A stretch of 64,000 bases of DNA from CAYFKJ01 sp964528595 (GCA_964528595.1 CAZGTM010000004.1:36419-100418), one strand, 5' to 3'. Positions 1 to 8,236 are shown, counted from the first letter of the stretch. Notes: a model not told the origin generated them from the letters alone. Numbers and translations are program-made.

Positions 1-145
1 GGCCGCCGGCTGCCCGCGCATTCTGGTCCGCACGGGCAAAGGCAAGGACACCCAAGCCCAAGGCCTGCCCAACGTGGTGTTGCCGGTCGCCGTCCACGCC
101 GATTTGGCGTCGGCTGTTGCTGCCCTGCTGGGAACAGGCGAATGA
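1..145 (+). CDS. gmhB: C-terminal end of a probable D-glycero-D-manno-heptose 1,7-bisphosphate 7-phosphatase (5' truncated by window edge)
   Basis: Frame 2 is open from the first base and ends at the TGA at 143-145, giving 47 residues. The text AAGCPRILVRTGKG resembles the last beta strand of HAD-type heptose-bisphosphate phosphatases (GmhB), where an alanine/glycine-rich helix is followed by a conserved LVRTGKG. The usual product dephosphorylates heptose bisphosphate in ADP-heptose synthesis for lipopolysaccharide. The catalytic DxD motif lies outside the window, so the call rests on the tail only. The stop overlaps the next start as ATGA, which implies translational coupling. Confidence 0.55.
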   Translation, partial: AAGCPRILVRTGKGKDTQAQGLPNVVLPVAVHADLASAVAALLGTGE

Positions 146-726
146 AACTGATCGGGTTCCTGGTGGTCGCGCTCGCCCTTATGTGGACCGGTGGATTGAT
201 CTGGTTCGTCGGCACCCTGCCGTTGAAGGTTACGGACAACCGCAGCCGCACCGATGGCATCGTGATCCTGACCGGCGGCAGCGAGCGTATCGCGGCCGGT
301 ATCGAATTGCTGGCCAAGGGCCGAGCCCGAAAGCTCCTGATCAGCGGCGTCCACCATCGCACCAACGAAGCCGTTCTGGTGGATCTTTCGAAGCAATCGC
401 CGGACCTGTTCAAGTGTTGCATCGAACTTGGCCGCCAAGCCGCCGATACCGTCGGAAATGCTGTGGAAACGGCGGCCTGGGCAAAGCGCGAAACCATCGC
501 CAGCCTGCGTCTGGTCACCTCGGCCTACCATATGCCGCGCAGTCTGGTCGAATTCCGCAAGGCGCTGCCTGATGTCCGCTTGGTCGCCCATCCCGTTTTT
601 ACGAAGTACGTCATTCTAGAAGGATGGTGGCGGTTTCCCGGAACGGCCTCGTTCCTGGCATGGGAATACAATAAATACCTCGTCAGCCTGGTGCGCTGGC
701 GCCTGATCGACGACATCGCTTCATGA
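142..726 (+). CDS. YdcF family (DUF218) envelope protein
   Basis: 194 residues. An N-terminal hydrophobic segment (about residues 4-27) is followed by a DUF218/YdcF domain beginning with DGIVILTGGSERI near residue 38, with the later conserved LVTSAYHMPRS. DUF218 proteins (YdcF, SanA, ElyC) are membrane-anchored, linked in E. coli to envelope integrity and undecaprenyl-phosphate metabolism; the biochemical activity is mostly unknown. The gene overlaps both neighbours by ATGA, so it sits in an operon with the upstream heptose phosphatase and the downstream acyltransferase, which supports an envelope-assembly role. The family is secure and the substrate is not. Confidence 0.85.
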   Translation: MKLIGFLVVALALMWTGGLIWFVGTLPLKVTDNRSRTDGIVILTGGSERIAAGIELLAKGRARKLLISGVHHRTNEAVLVDLSKQSPDLFKCCIELGRQAADTVGNAVETAAWAKRETIASLRLVTSAYHMPRSLVEFRKALPDVRLVAHPVFTKYVILEGWWRFPGTASFLAWEYNKYLVSLVRWRLIDDIAS

Positions 727-1454
727 TTCACCTTCGCTCGCTCGCCTTTGTCGCGCTATTCTTGGGCTGGACCCTACTCATGTGTCTGGCCTGGCTGCCG
801 GCCATCGCCGGCCCGCGGATCTGGACGCCCCGGGGGCAAACCATTTGGGCTCGTGGGGTTCTGTGGCTGCTGCGGACGGTGGTCGGGATCGGTTATGAAA
901 TCCGTGGCCGGGAAAACCTGCCCGAGGGCGCCTGCGTGATTGCCGCCAAGCACCAATCGGCCTGGGACACCATCGTCTGGCACCTTTTTGTCGACGATCC
1001 CGCCATCGTCATGAAAAAGGAACTGCTGCTGATCCCGCTTTACGGCTGGTACTCCAAGAAGGCCTGCATGATCCCGGTCGACCGCAAGGCCGGCGCCGCG
1101 GCGCTCAAGGCCATGCTGCGGGCGGCCGAGGCGGCCGCGTCGCACGGCCGCCCGTTGATCATTTTTCCCGAGGGCACCCGCAGCGCACCCGGCAAGCGCA
1201 TCCCCTACCAGCCGGGCGCTGCGGCGCTCTACCGCCACCTCGGCCTGCCGGTGGTGCCGGTGGCCGTCAATTCGGGGCTGCGCTGGCCCAAGACCACCTA
1301 TCTCAAGACGCCGGGCACCATCGTCCTGGAATACCTTGCGCCCATCGCCCCAGGACTGGACAAACGGGCCTTCATGGCGGAACTGGAGAACCGCATCGAA
1401 ACCGCTTCGGAGCGGCTACTTGTGGATAACTCCGGGGATAACTCCGGGACATAG
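723..1454 (+). CDS. plsC: 1-acyl-sn-glycerol-3-phosphate acyltransferase
   Basis: 243 residues. It transfers a second fatty acyl chain to lysophosphatidic acid to make phosphatidic acid at the inner membrane. The HX4D catalytic motif is H77..D82 (KHQSAWD) and the phosphate-binding motif FPEGTRS is at 148-154. An N-terminal hydrophobic helix covers about residues 6-30. The start overlaps the previous stop (ATGA). The last residues read DNSGDNSG because a 12-bp DNA repeat occurs twice in tandem at 1424-1447; this tail overlaps a DnaA-box sequence and is probably a by-product of the regulatory DNA, not functional protein. Confidence 0.93.
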   Translation: MIHLRSLAFVALFLGWTLLMCLAWLPAIAGPRIWTPRGQTIWARGVLWLLRTVVGIGYEIRGRENLPEGACVIAAKHQSAWDTIVWHLFVDDPAIVMKKELLLIPLYGWYSKKACMIPVDRKAGAAALKAMLRAAEAAASHGRPLIIFPEGTRSAPGKRIPYQPGAAALYRHLGLPVVPVAVNSGLRWPKTTYLKTPGTIVLEYLAPIAPGLDKRAFMAELENRIETASERLLVDNSGDNSGT

Positions 1455-1486
1455 TTATCCACAGGCACTTGTTCTGCTGTGGATAA
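1421..1486. promoter_or_regulatory. Cluster of three consensus DnaA boxes upstream of the ribonucleotide reductase gene
   Basis: TTATCCACA occurs three times within 66 bp: 1421-1429 (minus), 1455-1463 (plus) and 1478-1486 (minus). All are exact matches to the strong E. coli-type DnaA box. The first lies in the last codons of plsC and the other two in the gap. An A+T-rich stretch (about 1489-1532) follows. DnaA is known to control nrdAB in E. coli; here the boxes precede a class II reductase, so DnaA control is inferred. Core oriC genes are absent nearby, so an origin is less likely. Confidence 0.7.
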
Positions 1487-1563
1487 CCTTGATAATTCCG
1501 TTTTACCATTTAATATTAATAACTTACCTAAGCCATCGGGTGTGGAAACATAATAGGAACATC

Positions 1564-1592
1564 TTGACCTGGCCGGCGCTTACGCCTATCCT
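1564..1592 (+). promoter_or_regulatory. Sigma-70-like promoter for nrdJ
   Basis: TTGACC (1564-1569) and TATCCT (1587-1592) are separated by 17 bp, a good housekeeping spacing, and point toward the ribonucleotide reductase gene. A small palindrome, GTAAGGCTTAC at 1593-1603, covers the expected transcription start. The promoter lies about 80 bp downstream of the last DnaA box. Confidence 0.5.
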
Positions 1593-1639
1593 GTAAGGCT
1601 TACGAAGTTCTCTGAAAATCGACATTGCAGGTTTCGGAA

Positions 1640-3979
1640 ATGACCACCATTGCGCCGATTTCCCAGCAAATCTGGGATATGAAATACCGCCTGAAAGATC
1701 CGGGTGGGGCGCCTGTCGACGGCTCGATCGAGGATACCTGGAACCGCGTCGCGGCGGCCCTGGCCGAAGCGGAAACGGACGCCGCCGCCTGGACCGCCGA
1801 ATTTACCGAAGCCCTGCGCGATTTCCGTTTCCTGCCGGCCGGCCGCATCATCGCCGGCGCCGGAACCGGCCGCGACGTTACCCTGTTCAACTGTTTCGTC
1901 ATGGGCACTGTGCCCGACGACATGGGCGGCATTTTCGATGGCTTGAAGGAAGCCGCCCTGACGATGCAGCAGGGCGGCGGCATCGGTTACGATTTTTCCA
2001 CGCTCAGGCCCAAGGGCGCGGTGGTCAAGGGCGTCGGCGCCGATGCCTCGGGCCCGCTGACCTTCATGGACGTCTGGGACGCCATGTGCCGCACGATCAT
2101 GAGCGCCGGCCACCGCCGCGGCGCCATGATGGCGACCTTGCGCTGCGACCATCCCGACATCGAGGACTTCATCGCCGCCAAGCGCGAGCCCAACCGTCTG
2201 CGTATGTTCAACCTGTCGGTCCTGGCGACCGACGACTTCATGGCTGCGGTAAAGGCCGACCAGCCCTGGGAATTGAAGTTCGACGGCACGGTCTACAAGT
2301 CCGTGCGGGCCCGCGAGTTGTGGGACGACATCATGCGGGCGACCTATGCCTATGCCGAACCGGGCGTCATCTTCATCGACCGCATCAATCGGCGCAACAA
2401 TCTGCATTACGCCGAGACCATCGCCGCCACCAACCCCTGTGGCGAACAACCCTTGCCGCCCTACGGCGCCTGCCTGCTAGGCTCCGTCAATCTGGCCAAG
2501 CTGGTGACCCGGCCGTTCGAGGCCGATGCAGCGCTGGATATCGCAGTACTGGAGAAACTGGTCCACACGGCGGTGCGCATGCTGGACAACGCCATCGACG
2601 TCTCGCGCTTCCCCCTCGACCAGCAGCGCCACGAGGCCCAGTCCAAGCGCCGCATCGGATTAGGGATTACGGGCCTCGCCGATGCCCTGATCATGTGCGG
2701 CGCGCGCTACGGCAGCGACGCCGGCGTCGCCCTGACCGAAACCTGGATGAAAGCCTTCTCGCGGGCCGCCTATCTTGCCTCGATCGAGCTCGCCCGTGAA
2801 AAGGGCGCCTTCCCGCTGTTCGATGCCGCCAAGTACCTGGCCGGCGAAACGGTCAGGGAACTGGACGACGACGTGCGCTCGGCCATCGCCGAACACGGCA
2901 TCCGCAATGCCCTGGTGACGTCCGTGGCGCCCACCGGCACGATTTCGCTGTTCGCCGACAATATTTCCTCGGGCCTGGAACCGGTTTTCAGCTTCAGCTA
3001 TGCCCGCAACGTGCTGATGCCCGACGGCAGCCGGCGCGAGGAACAGGTGAGCGATCACGCCTATCGCTTGTTCCGCCAGCTCAAGGGCGAGAATGCCGTC
3101 CTGACGGACGCCTTCGTCGACGCCCAGAGCCTGGGCCCCTCGGACCACGTGCGCATGCAGGCGGCGGTGCAGAAGTACATCGACAGCGCCGTCTCCAAGA
3201 CCATCAACGTGCCCGAGGACATCGACTTCGAGGCCTTCAAGAACGTCTACGTCGAAGCCTTTGAGTCCGGCTGCAAGGGCTTGACGACCTACCGGCCCAA
3301 CGAGGTCACGGGCGCAGTGCTGGAGGTCAAGGAAGACGCGGAAGAGGCCCAACTCGCGTTGGTCGAACCGGAATTGCCGCTCGATAAACCGCAAGCCAAG
3401 CCGAAAGATCCGTTCGACGCCGGCGGCGTCATCTACATGACCAAGCCGCTCGACAGGCCGGGCGAGCTCGACGGCAAGACCTACAAGGTGCGCTGGCCCG
3501 ACAGCGACCACGCGCTCTATATCACCATCAACGACGTGCTGGTCGACGGCCGGGTGCGGCCCTTCGAGGTCTTCATCAATTCCAAGAACACCGAGCACTA
3601 CGCCTGGACCGTGGCCCTGACCCGCATGATCTCGGCGGTTTTCCGCCGGGGCGGCGACATCAGTTTCGTGGTCGAGGAACTGAAGGCGGTGTTCGACCCG
3701 CGCGGCGGCCAATGGATGAGCGGCCGTTACGTGCCGTCCCTGCTGGCGGCCATCGGCGACGTCATCGAAGAGCACCTGATCGGCATCGGCTACCTGGCCA
3801 GCCCGGACGGCTTCGGCGATACGGAGGGCGAAGAAATCCCCCTCGCGGTTAACGCCGGCGAAGCCCCCGAAGGCGGCAAACTCCCCTTCCGCCAGTGCCC
3901 CCGCTGCGGTCAACCCGGCCTCGTCAAACTGGAAGGCTGCGACACCTGCACCAGTTGCGGCTATTCCAAGTGTGGGTGA
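1640..3979 (+). CDS. nrdJ: Adenosylcobalamin-dependent (class II) ribonucleoside-diphosphate reductase
   Basis: 779 residues from the ATG at 1640; a TTG at 1625 in the same frame is an alternative, and neither has a strong ribosome binding site. It reduces ribonucleotides to deoxyribonucleotides using a B12-derived thiyl radical. The radical-site loop NPCGEQPL places the cysteine at residue 267, and the N-terminal redox cysteine is in LFNCFVMG. The C-terminus carries a zinc-ribbon-like cluster from C753 (CPRCG, then CDTCTSCGYSKC) typical of alphaproteobacterial NrdJ. No N-terminal ATP-cone is present, so allosteric activity control may be absent. The gene stands alone, preceded by DnaA boxes and followed by a dispersed repeat. 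Confidence 0.95.
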   Translation: MTTIAPISQQIWDMKYRLKDPGGAPVDGSIEDTWNRVAAALAEAETDAAAWTAEFTEALRDFRFLPAGRIIAGAGTGRDVTLFNCFVMGTVPDDMGGIFDGLKEAALTMQQGGGIGYDFSTLRPKGAVVKGVGADASGPLTFMDVWDAMCRTIMSAGHRRGAMMATLRCDHPDIEDFIAAKREPNRLRMFNLSVLATDDFMAAVKADQPWELKFDGTVYKSVRARELWDDIMRATYAYAEPGVIFIDRINRRNNLHYAETIAATNPCGEQPLPPYGACLLGSVNLAKLVTRPFEADAALDIAVLEKLVHTAVRMLDNAIDVSRFPLDQQRHEAQSKRRIGLGITGLADALIMCGARYGSDAGVALTETWMKAFSRAAYLASIELAREKGAFPLFDAAKYLAGETVRELDDDVRSAIAEHGIRNALVTSVAPTGTISLFADNISSGLEPVFSFSYARNVLMPDGSRREEQVSDHAYRLFRQLKGENAVLTDAFVDAQSLGPSDHVRMQAAVQKYIDSAVSKTINVPEDIDFEAFKNVYVEAFESGCKGLTTYRPNEVTGAVLEVKEDAEEAQLALVEPELPLDKPQAKPKDPFDAGGVIYMTKPLDRPGELDGKTYKVRWPDSDHALYITINDVLVDGRVRPFEVFINSKNTEHYAWTVALTRMISAVFRRGGDISFVVEELKAVFDPRGGQWMSGRYVPSLLAAIGDVIEEHLIGIGYLASPDGFGDTEGEEIPLAVNAGEAPEGGKLPFRQCPRCGQPGLVKLEGCDTCTSCGYSKCG

Positions 3980-3991
3980 AATAACCACCAT

Positions 3992-4107
3992 GTCATTCCC
4001 GCGAAGGCGGGAATCCATGCCGTTACATCTTTTTTGGGCACTCCGTCACGCAATTTGACCACTCAGGCATGGATTCCGGACATTTGCTGCGCAAATTCCG
4101 GAATGAC
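3992..4107. repeat. REP-like dispersed inverted repeat between convergent genes
   Basis: The element is bounded by GTCATTCC (3992-3999) and its complement GGAATGAC (4100-4107). Inside are the longer arms GGAATCCATGCC (4010-4021) and GGCATGGATTCC (4066-4077), plus a small CCCGCGAAGGCGGG hairpin. A related copy lies at 20211-20297. Both sit between convergently transcribed genes, so they may also end transcription from both sides. This sequence type is a common extragenic repeat in proteobacteria. Confidence 0.75.
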
Positions 4108-4113
4108 GATTAT

Positions 4114-4680
4114 CTAGGGGGTAGCCCTCACCGCATCCAGCAGCGCATGCAGGCCGCTGTCGCGGATGCCGAGCTCGTCGAGGTGTTCGATGGTGGCGGT
4201 GAAATAGTCGATGCACTTGCCGCTGGGGCCGATGCCCTGGCGGATTAGGCGGATCTGTTCGTCGAAGGGAAGAGCGCCGGCGTACTGCACGTGATTGCGT
4301 TCAGTGACGAAGCAGACGGCGGTGATGGTGCGGCCGCCCCCCAGATGAACGTCGTGAAGCCTGGGTTTGTAGACGCCTGAGATCATTTCGCGGTCATGCA
4401 GGTAATCGACGACTTCCTCGGCGTCTCTACGCAAGACCCGCAGCACGCGGCCCCGGCAGCTGCCGCCGGCGTCAAGGCCCATGACCAGGCCGGGACGTTC
4501 TTCCGTACCCCGGTGGTGCCAGGAATAGACACACGGCGTCCTGTGATAGCCGTAGAGCCTGGCGTCCAGTATTTCGCCGTGAGGAAAGTCGGGCCGCCAC
4601 ATCAGCGAACCGTAGGCGAAAATCCAGAGATCGCCGCGAACGGCGTCGATTTCGGCCAGGACCTTTTCGCGCCAAGCCAC
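4114..4680 (-). CDS. chaC: ChaC-type gamma-glutamylcyclotransferase
   Basis: 188 residues, matching the ChaC family length. These cytosolic enzymes cleave glutathione to 5-oxoproline and cysteinyl-glycine. The substrate-binding motif FAYGSLMW is near residue 21 and the YLHDREMISGVY stretch carries the expected catalytic glutamate. The start ATG lies 4 bp after the DMT exporter stop on the same strand, so the two are probably co-transcribed. Confidence 0.9.
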   Translation of the reverse strand: MAWREKVLAEIDAVRGDLWIFAYGSLMWRPDFPHGEILDARLYGYHRTPCVYSWHHRGTEERPGLVMGLDAGGSCRGRVLRVLRRDAEEVVDYLHDREMISGVYKPRLHDVHLGGGRTITAVCFVTERNHVQYAGALPFDEQIRLIRQGIGPSGKCIDYFTATIEHLDELGIRDSGLHALLDAVRATP

Positions 4681-4684
4681 CGGC

Positions 4685-5608
4685 CTATCCCCCCCGTTTA
4701 AGGTTGACGTTGACCAGGGCGACGCCGAACACCGCCACCGCCATGCCGCCCAGCGCCACGGCGTCGAGCGTCTCGCCGAACAGGAAGTAGGCGATCAGCG
4801 CGGTCGACGGCGGCACCATGTAGAACAGGCTGGCGACGGGCGCGGCCTCGCCGCGCCGGATCAGCAGGAACAACAGGCTGATGGCGCCCAAAGACATGAT
4901 GATGCAAAGCCAGAACATGGCGAATATGAACTCCCCGCTCCACACGACGACCTTGGTCTCGATGGCCGCCGCCAAAGCCATCAGGGCAACCGCGGATGTG
5001 ATGAACTGGATGGCCGAGCCCGAACGTAGATCGAGGTCGGGGCAGTATTTCTTCTGGTAAAGCGTCCCGGCGGTGATGCCGAACAGGGCGACGACCGAGA
5101 GGCTCATGCCGAACGGCGTGCCTGCGCCGAGGCCCAGCTTGTTCCAGACCACCATGGCGACGCCAGCAAGCCCCAGCGAAAAGCCGATCCATTGCTGCCG
5201 ACTGATGCGTTCACCCAGGAACGGGCCCGCGGCGATGGCCGTGAACAGCGGCTGGATGCCGACGATCAGGGCCGAAACGCCGGCCGGCACGCCCAACGAT
5301 ATGGAGGTGAAAACGCCGCCCAGATAAAAGCCCTGCAGCAGTAACCCACTGATCGCGATGTGGGTAATCACCTTGATGTCGCGCGGCCAGGGTGCGTTCG
5401 TAGCAAGGGCGAACAGCACCAGCAGCACCGAGACGATCATGAAACGCAGCGCCAGGAAGGTCAGGGGCTCGGCATAGGGCAGGCCGAATTTGGCGCCGAT
5501 GAAGCCGGTGCTCCAGAGGAACACGAAAAGCGCCGGCATGGCGGCGATCCAGATGTTCCTTTTAAGGGGGGCGGAACCGGCGGCCGGTTCCGTGTCTTCA
5601 TGCGCCAT
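4685..5608 (-). CDS. EamA-type drug/metabolite (DMT) transporter
   Basis: 307 residues with about ten hydrophobic helices in two homologous EamA halves (roughly residues 17-150 and 165-300). The first helix contains FLWSTGFIGAKFG and the second half the LLIRRGEAAPVASLFYMVPP motif typical of this family. DMT proteins usually export amino acids or other small metabolites across the inner membrane; the substrate cannot be read from sequence. It leads a two-gene unit with chaC. Confidence 0.88.
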   Translation of the reverse strand: MAHEDTEPAAGSAPLKRNIWIAAMPALFVFLWSTGFIGAKFGLPYAEPLTFLALRFMIVSVLLVLFALATNAPWPRDIKVITHIAISGLLLQGFYLGGVFTSISLGVPAGVSALIVGIQPLFTAIAAGPFLGERISRQQWIGFSLGLAGVAMVVWNKLGLGAGTPFGMSLSVVALFGITAGTLYQKKYCPDLDLRSGSAIQFITSAVALMALAAAIETKVVVWSGEFIFAMFWLCIIMSLGAISLLFLLIRRGEAAPVASLFYMVPPSTALIAYFLFGETLDAVALGGMAVAVFGVALVNVNLKRGG

Positions 5609-5626
5609 CGATGGCTGTCCAAGCTG

Positions 5627-5674
5627 TTGACAAAACGGGTGGGTAACTCATTTGTAAGAACTGGCGGGTATAAT
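5627..5674 (+). promoter_or_regulatory. Possible promoter elements before the DUF2125 gene
   Basis: A perfect TATAAT is at 5669-5674 in the divergent gap, about 50 bp before the DUF2125 start. A perfect TTGACA lies at 5627-5632, but 36 bp separate the two, so they cannot form one promoter. The TATAAT is the likelier -10 for the rightward gene. Confidence 0.3.
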
Positions 5675-5726
5675 ATGCCCGGGCCGTTGCCGCAAGGATG
5701 CCCGCAAATACGGACCTCACCGACCG

Positions 5727-6773
5727 ATGGACAAACGCCAATCGATCATCATCGTTATCGCCGCCGTCGTCGCCATTTTGGCGGGCGGAGCGGGGGGCTA
5801 CGGCTGGTACTGGTCGAACCTGGCCGACGGTCTCAAAGCGAACGTGGCGGTCTGGCTGGGCCAGCGGCGGGCGCAGGGCTACCTGGCCGAAGCGCCGCCC
5901 ATGAGGATTTCCGGTTTCCCGTTCGAGGTGGTCGGAAAAATGGCTCACGCGGAACTGGGCCGTGGCGATATCGAGGCGCCGGCCGTGGGGCAGCCAAGCC
6001 CCTGGCACTGGCGCGGTGAACGGCTGCAGGTTCGCCTCGATCCCCTGAACCCCTGGCGCGCCGAGCTCAATCTAAAGGGCAAACAGAAGCTGTCGTTCGT
6101 CGATCAGCGGGGCGTTCGCCAGGATATTGACGGCAAGGCCGAGAGTGCGCGCGGCGTGGTCGAGTTCTACGCAGACGGCAAATGGTCGGGCGGCACGGCC
6201 GACATCCGAAATCTCCAGCTAACGAGCGCCCAAGTCGAGAAACCGCTGACCGTCGCTCAGGCAACGTTTTCCGGCAAAAGCGGCGAGATGCTCACGCTTT
6301 CCACCCAACTGGACGGGGTTGCGCTGCCCATCGTCGCCGATCCCGTGCTGGGCGAGAGCATTGAGCTCCTGCGCCTCGACGTTTCGCTTTCCAATCCGCT
6401 GCCCACGGGCTGGACACGGTCGGATGTGACGGGTTGGCGGGACGACGGCGGCGTCGTGGAAATCGCCCGGGCGCGGCTCAAATGGGGCACGCTCGACCTG
6501 ACCGTCGCCGGCACGTTGGCGCTCGATGCCGCCCTGCGGCCGCAGGCGTCGGGTACCGCCAAACTGCGCGGCCATGCAGAGGTTATCGCCGCCTACCGTG
6601 AAAACGGCATGATCACCGCCATGAATGCGGCGGCCCTGACCATCGCGCTCAACGTATTGGGCCGCGATGCCGATGGTGCCGTGAACATTCCAGTGACGGT
6701 GCAGGAGGGTCGGCTCAAAGTCGGGCCGATGGAAATCGCCCGGCTGACGCCGCTAACGCTGCCCGGCGATTAA
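5727..6773 (+). CDS. DUF2125 domain-containing membrane-anchored protein
   Basis: 348 residues. An N-terminal signal anchor (residues 7-30) is followed by the alphaproteobacterial DUF2125 domain, recognised by the early ...APPMRISGFPFEV... stretch and the repeated beta-strand character of the rest. The function of the family is unknown; location and fold suggest a periplasmic lipid- or envelope-related role, which is inference. It converges with and overlaps the LysR gene by 4 bp at its end. Confidence 0.85.
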   Translation: MDKRQSIIIVIAAVVAILAGGAGGYGWYWSNLADGLKANVAVWLGQRRAQGYLAEAPPMRISGFPFEVVGKMAHAELGRGDIEAPAVGQPSPWHWRGERLQVRLDPLNPWRAELNLKGKQKLSFVDQRGVRQDIDGKAESARGVVEFYADGKWSGGTADIRNLQLTSAQVEKPLTVAQATFSGKSGEMLTLSTQLDGVALPIVADPVLGESIELLRLDVSLSNPLPTGWTRSDVTGWRDDGGVVEIARARLKWGTLDLTVAGTLALDAALRPQASGTAKLRGHAEVIAAYRENGMITAMNAAALTIALNVLGRDADGAVNIPVTVQEGRLKVGPMEIARLTPLTLPGD

Positions 6774-7693
6774 TCCGTCGGCGTCATGATCTCCGCCAGC
6801 CGCCGCCGGTCCTCGGCAGCTTCGGCCAATATCCAATTCCGGAAGGTTTCGATCTTGGGCAGCTTGGCGGTCGCCTTGGGGCAGACGATCCAGTAGGCGT
6901 AAGACACCGGCAGCGTCAAGGCAAAGGGGCGCACCAGGCGGCCGTTCAGGAGATCCCAGGCCGCCAATCCGGTGCGCGCCAGCGCCACGCCCTGACCATC
7001 TACAGCGGCATCGATGATTATGCTGGCCTGATTGAGCACGGGGCCGCGGCTGAGATCGGCCCCTGTCACGCCGGCGGCGTCGAGCCACTTGGACCAGTCT
7101 TGTCGATTGTCGAGGTGCAGCAGAGGATGATGGACAAGGTCGGCGGGCTGGCGCAAGCCGTGCGGTCCGCGCAGCAGCTCGGGACTGCAGACCGGCAACA
7201 GTTCCTCGGTATAGAGCCGGGTGATGTCGAGGCCGGTGTCCGAGCCGTCGCCGTGCCGGACCGCCATATCGACGTCTTCCTTGGCGAAATCCACATGGTG
7301 CAGGGCGGCGCTCACCCTAAGGTCGATGCTGGGGTGTTGTTCGGCAAACCGCCCGAGGCGGTGCACCAGCCACTTGGCGGCAAAGTTTGGAGAGGTGCTG
7401 ACCGTTAGGACGCCCGCATTCTGGCGCTGCAGCAGCCGGTCGGTTCCGGCGGCGATGCGGTCCAAGGCGTCGCGCACGACATCCAGGTAGTCGCGGCCCG
7501 CTTCCGTGATCACCAGCCTCTGCGGTTCGCGGATGAACAGTTTGAGACCCAATTCCGCCTCGAGAGCCTTCACCTGATGGCTGACGGCGCCCTGCGTCAC
7601 GTTGAGCTCGTCACCGGCCCGCGTGAAGCTGTCGTGCCTTGCGGCGGCCTCGAAGGCCTTCAGCGCGTTCATCGACGGTAGGCGGCGGGACAT
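6770..7693 (-). CDS. LysR family transcriptional regulator, GcvA-like
   Basis: 307 residues. An N-terminal winged helix-turn-helix (about residues 5-65, with LPSMNALKAFEAAARH and NVTQGAVSHQVKALE) is followed by a LysR substrate-binding domain. The sequence around the HTH matches the GcvA subgroup. It is divergent from a DUF1127 gene, with an inverted repeat between them that probably serves as the operator. The target genes and effector are unknown. Confidence 0.92.
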   Translation of the reverse strand: MSRRLPSMNALKAFEAAARHDSFTRAGDELNVTQGAVSHQVKALEAELGLKLFIREPQRLVITEAGRDYLDVVRDALDRIAAGTDRLLQRQNAGVLTVSTSPNFAAKWLVHRLGRFAEQHPSIDLRVSAALHHVDFAKEDVDMAVRHGDGSDTGLDITRLYTEELLPVCSPELLRGPHGLRQPADLVHHPLLHLDNRQDWSKWLDAAGVTGADLSRGPVLNQASIIIDAAVDGQGVALARTGLAAWDLLNGRLVRPFALTLPVSYAYWIVCPKATAKLPKIETFRNWILAEAAEDRRRLAEIMTPTD

Positions 7694-7717
7694 CTGAATT
7701 CCTCAATAGCCCTAAAT

Positions 7718-7739
7718 TTTCTCATGCTGGCCCGAGAAA
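7718..7739. promoter_or_regulatory. Inverted repeat, probable LysR operator
   Basis: TTTCTC (7718-7723) and GAGAAA (7734-7739) form perfect arms with a 10-bp spacer in the gap between the divergent lysR and DUF1127 genes, 25 bp before the lysR start. Position and size fit a LysR-type operator. Confidence 0.45.
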
Positions 7740-7828
7740 CAATGCTTTGCCCAAAAGGCACTTACGACACTATTTAATTGGCTTCACAAGCGATCCCGTA
7801 ACGAAAAACCGCACATGGAGCCTGAAAA

Positions 7829-8029
7829 ATGTTAATGAAACAAATATCCGCAGACCGCTACCGCGTCAAACGAAATTCCACCTTGGGATGGCTGGCGACG
7901 ATACGGGCCTGGGCCGAACGACGGCGTCAGCGCCAGGCCCTGGCCAATCTCGATCAGCACCTGCTCGACGACATCGGCATTTCACGCGCCGCCGCGGCAC
8001 ACGAAATCGCCAAACCGTTTTGGCGTTGA
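7829..8029 (+). CDS. DUF1127 small protein
   Basis: 66 residues with the DUF1127 signature: an arginine-rich amphipathic helix (AWAERRRQRQALANL), then LLDDIGISRAAAAHEIAKPFW. Small DUF1127 proteins in other alphaproteobacteria affect RNA turnover, phosphate responses or growth transitions; which applies here is unknown. A GGAG lies upstream of the ATG. It is divergently paired with a GcvA-like LysR gene. Confidence 0.88.
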   Translation: MLMKQISADRYRVKRNSTLGWLATIRAWAERRRQRQALANLDQHLLDDIGISRAAAAHEIAKPFWR

Positions 8030-8047
8030 GGCAGGCCCGGCCCGGCG

Positions 8048-8236
8048 TCAGTCACGGGGTGGCCGCAAACGCCAGACCGGCACCAGAAACACCAGGCAGG
8101 CGACGAGGAACAACAGACTGGCGCAGATGCTGACCCAGTCGCCTGCCCGCACTGCCGCCCAGGTAAAAAAGACGGCCGAAACCGTAAAGAGAAGCCAGCC
8201 CGTCAAAGTGAAATGCCATTCGCGGCGCGGCGTCAT
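8048..8236 (-). CDS. Small two-helix membrane protein of unknown function
   Basis: 62 residues starting at MTPRREWHF. This start is preferred over an upstream in-frame one at 8317 because a strong GGAGAGGGAG sits just before it. Two hydrophobic helices (about residues 10-30 and 35-52) are followed by a short basic tail. I do not recognise the family with certainty; an inner-membrane location is all the sequence supports. Confidence 0.6.
   Translation of the reverse strand: MTPRREWHFTLTGWLLFTVSAVFFTWAAVRAGDWVSICASLLFLVACLVFLVPVWRLRPPRD

Noticed and set aside
1421..1540. Chromosomal origin of replication (DnaA boxes plus A+T-rich stretch)
   Set aside because: No dnaA, dnaN, hemE, gidA or parAB gene is nearby and only three boxes occur; gene regulation of nrdJ explains them better. 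A GC-skew plot of the full chromosome would decide.
1487..1639. Cobalamin riboswitch upstream of the B12-dependent reductase
   Set aside because: The gap is short, mostly A+T-rich, and I see no B12-box-like sequence or the needed multi-stem structure.
2660..4018. 452-codon minus-strand open frame across nrdJ
   Set aside because: It is the antisense shadow of a clear ribonucleotide reductase and has low-complexity composition typical of G+C-rich reverse frames.
5627..5674. A complete TTGACA...TATAAT promoter
   Set aside because: Both boxes are perfect but lie 36 bp apart, far from the required 16-18 bp.
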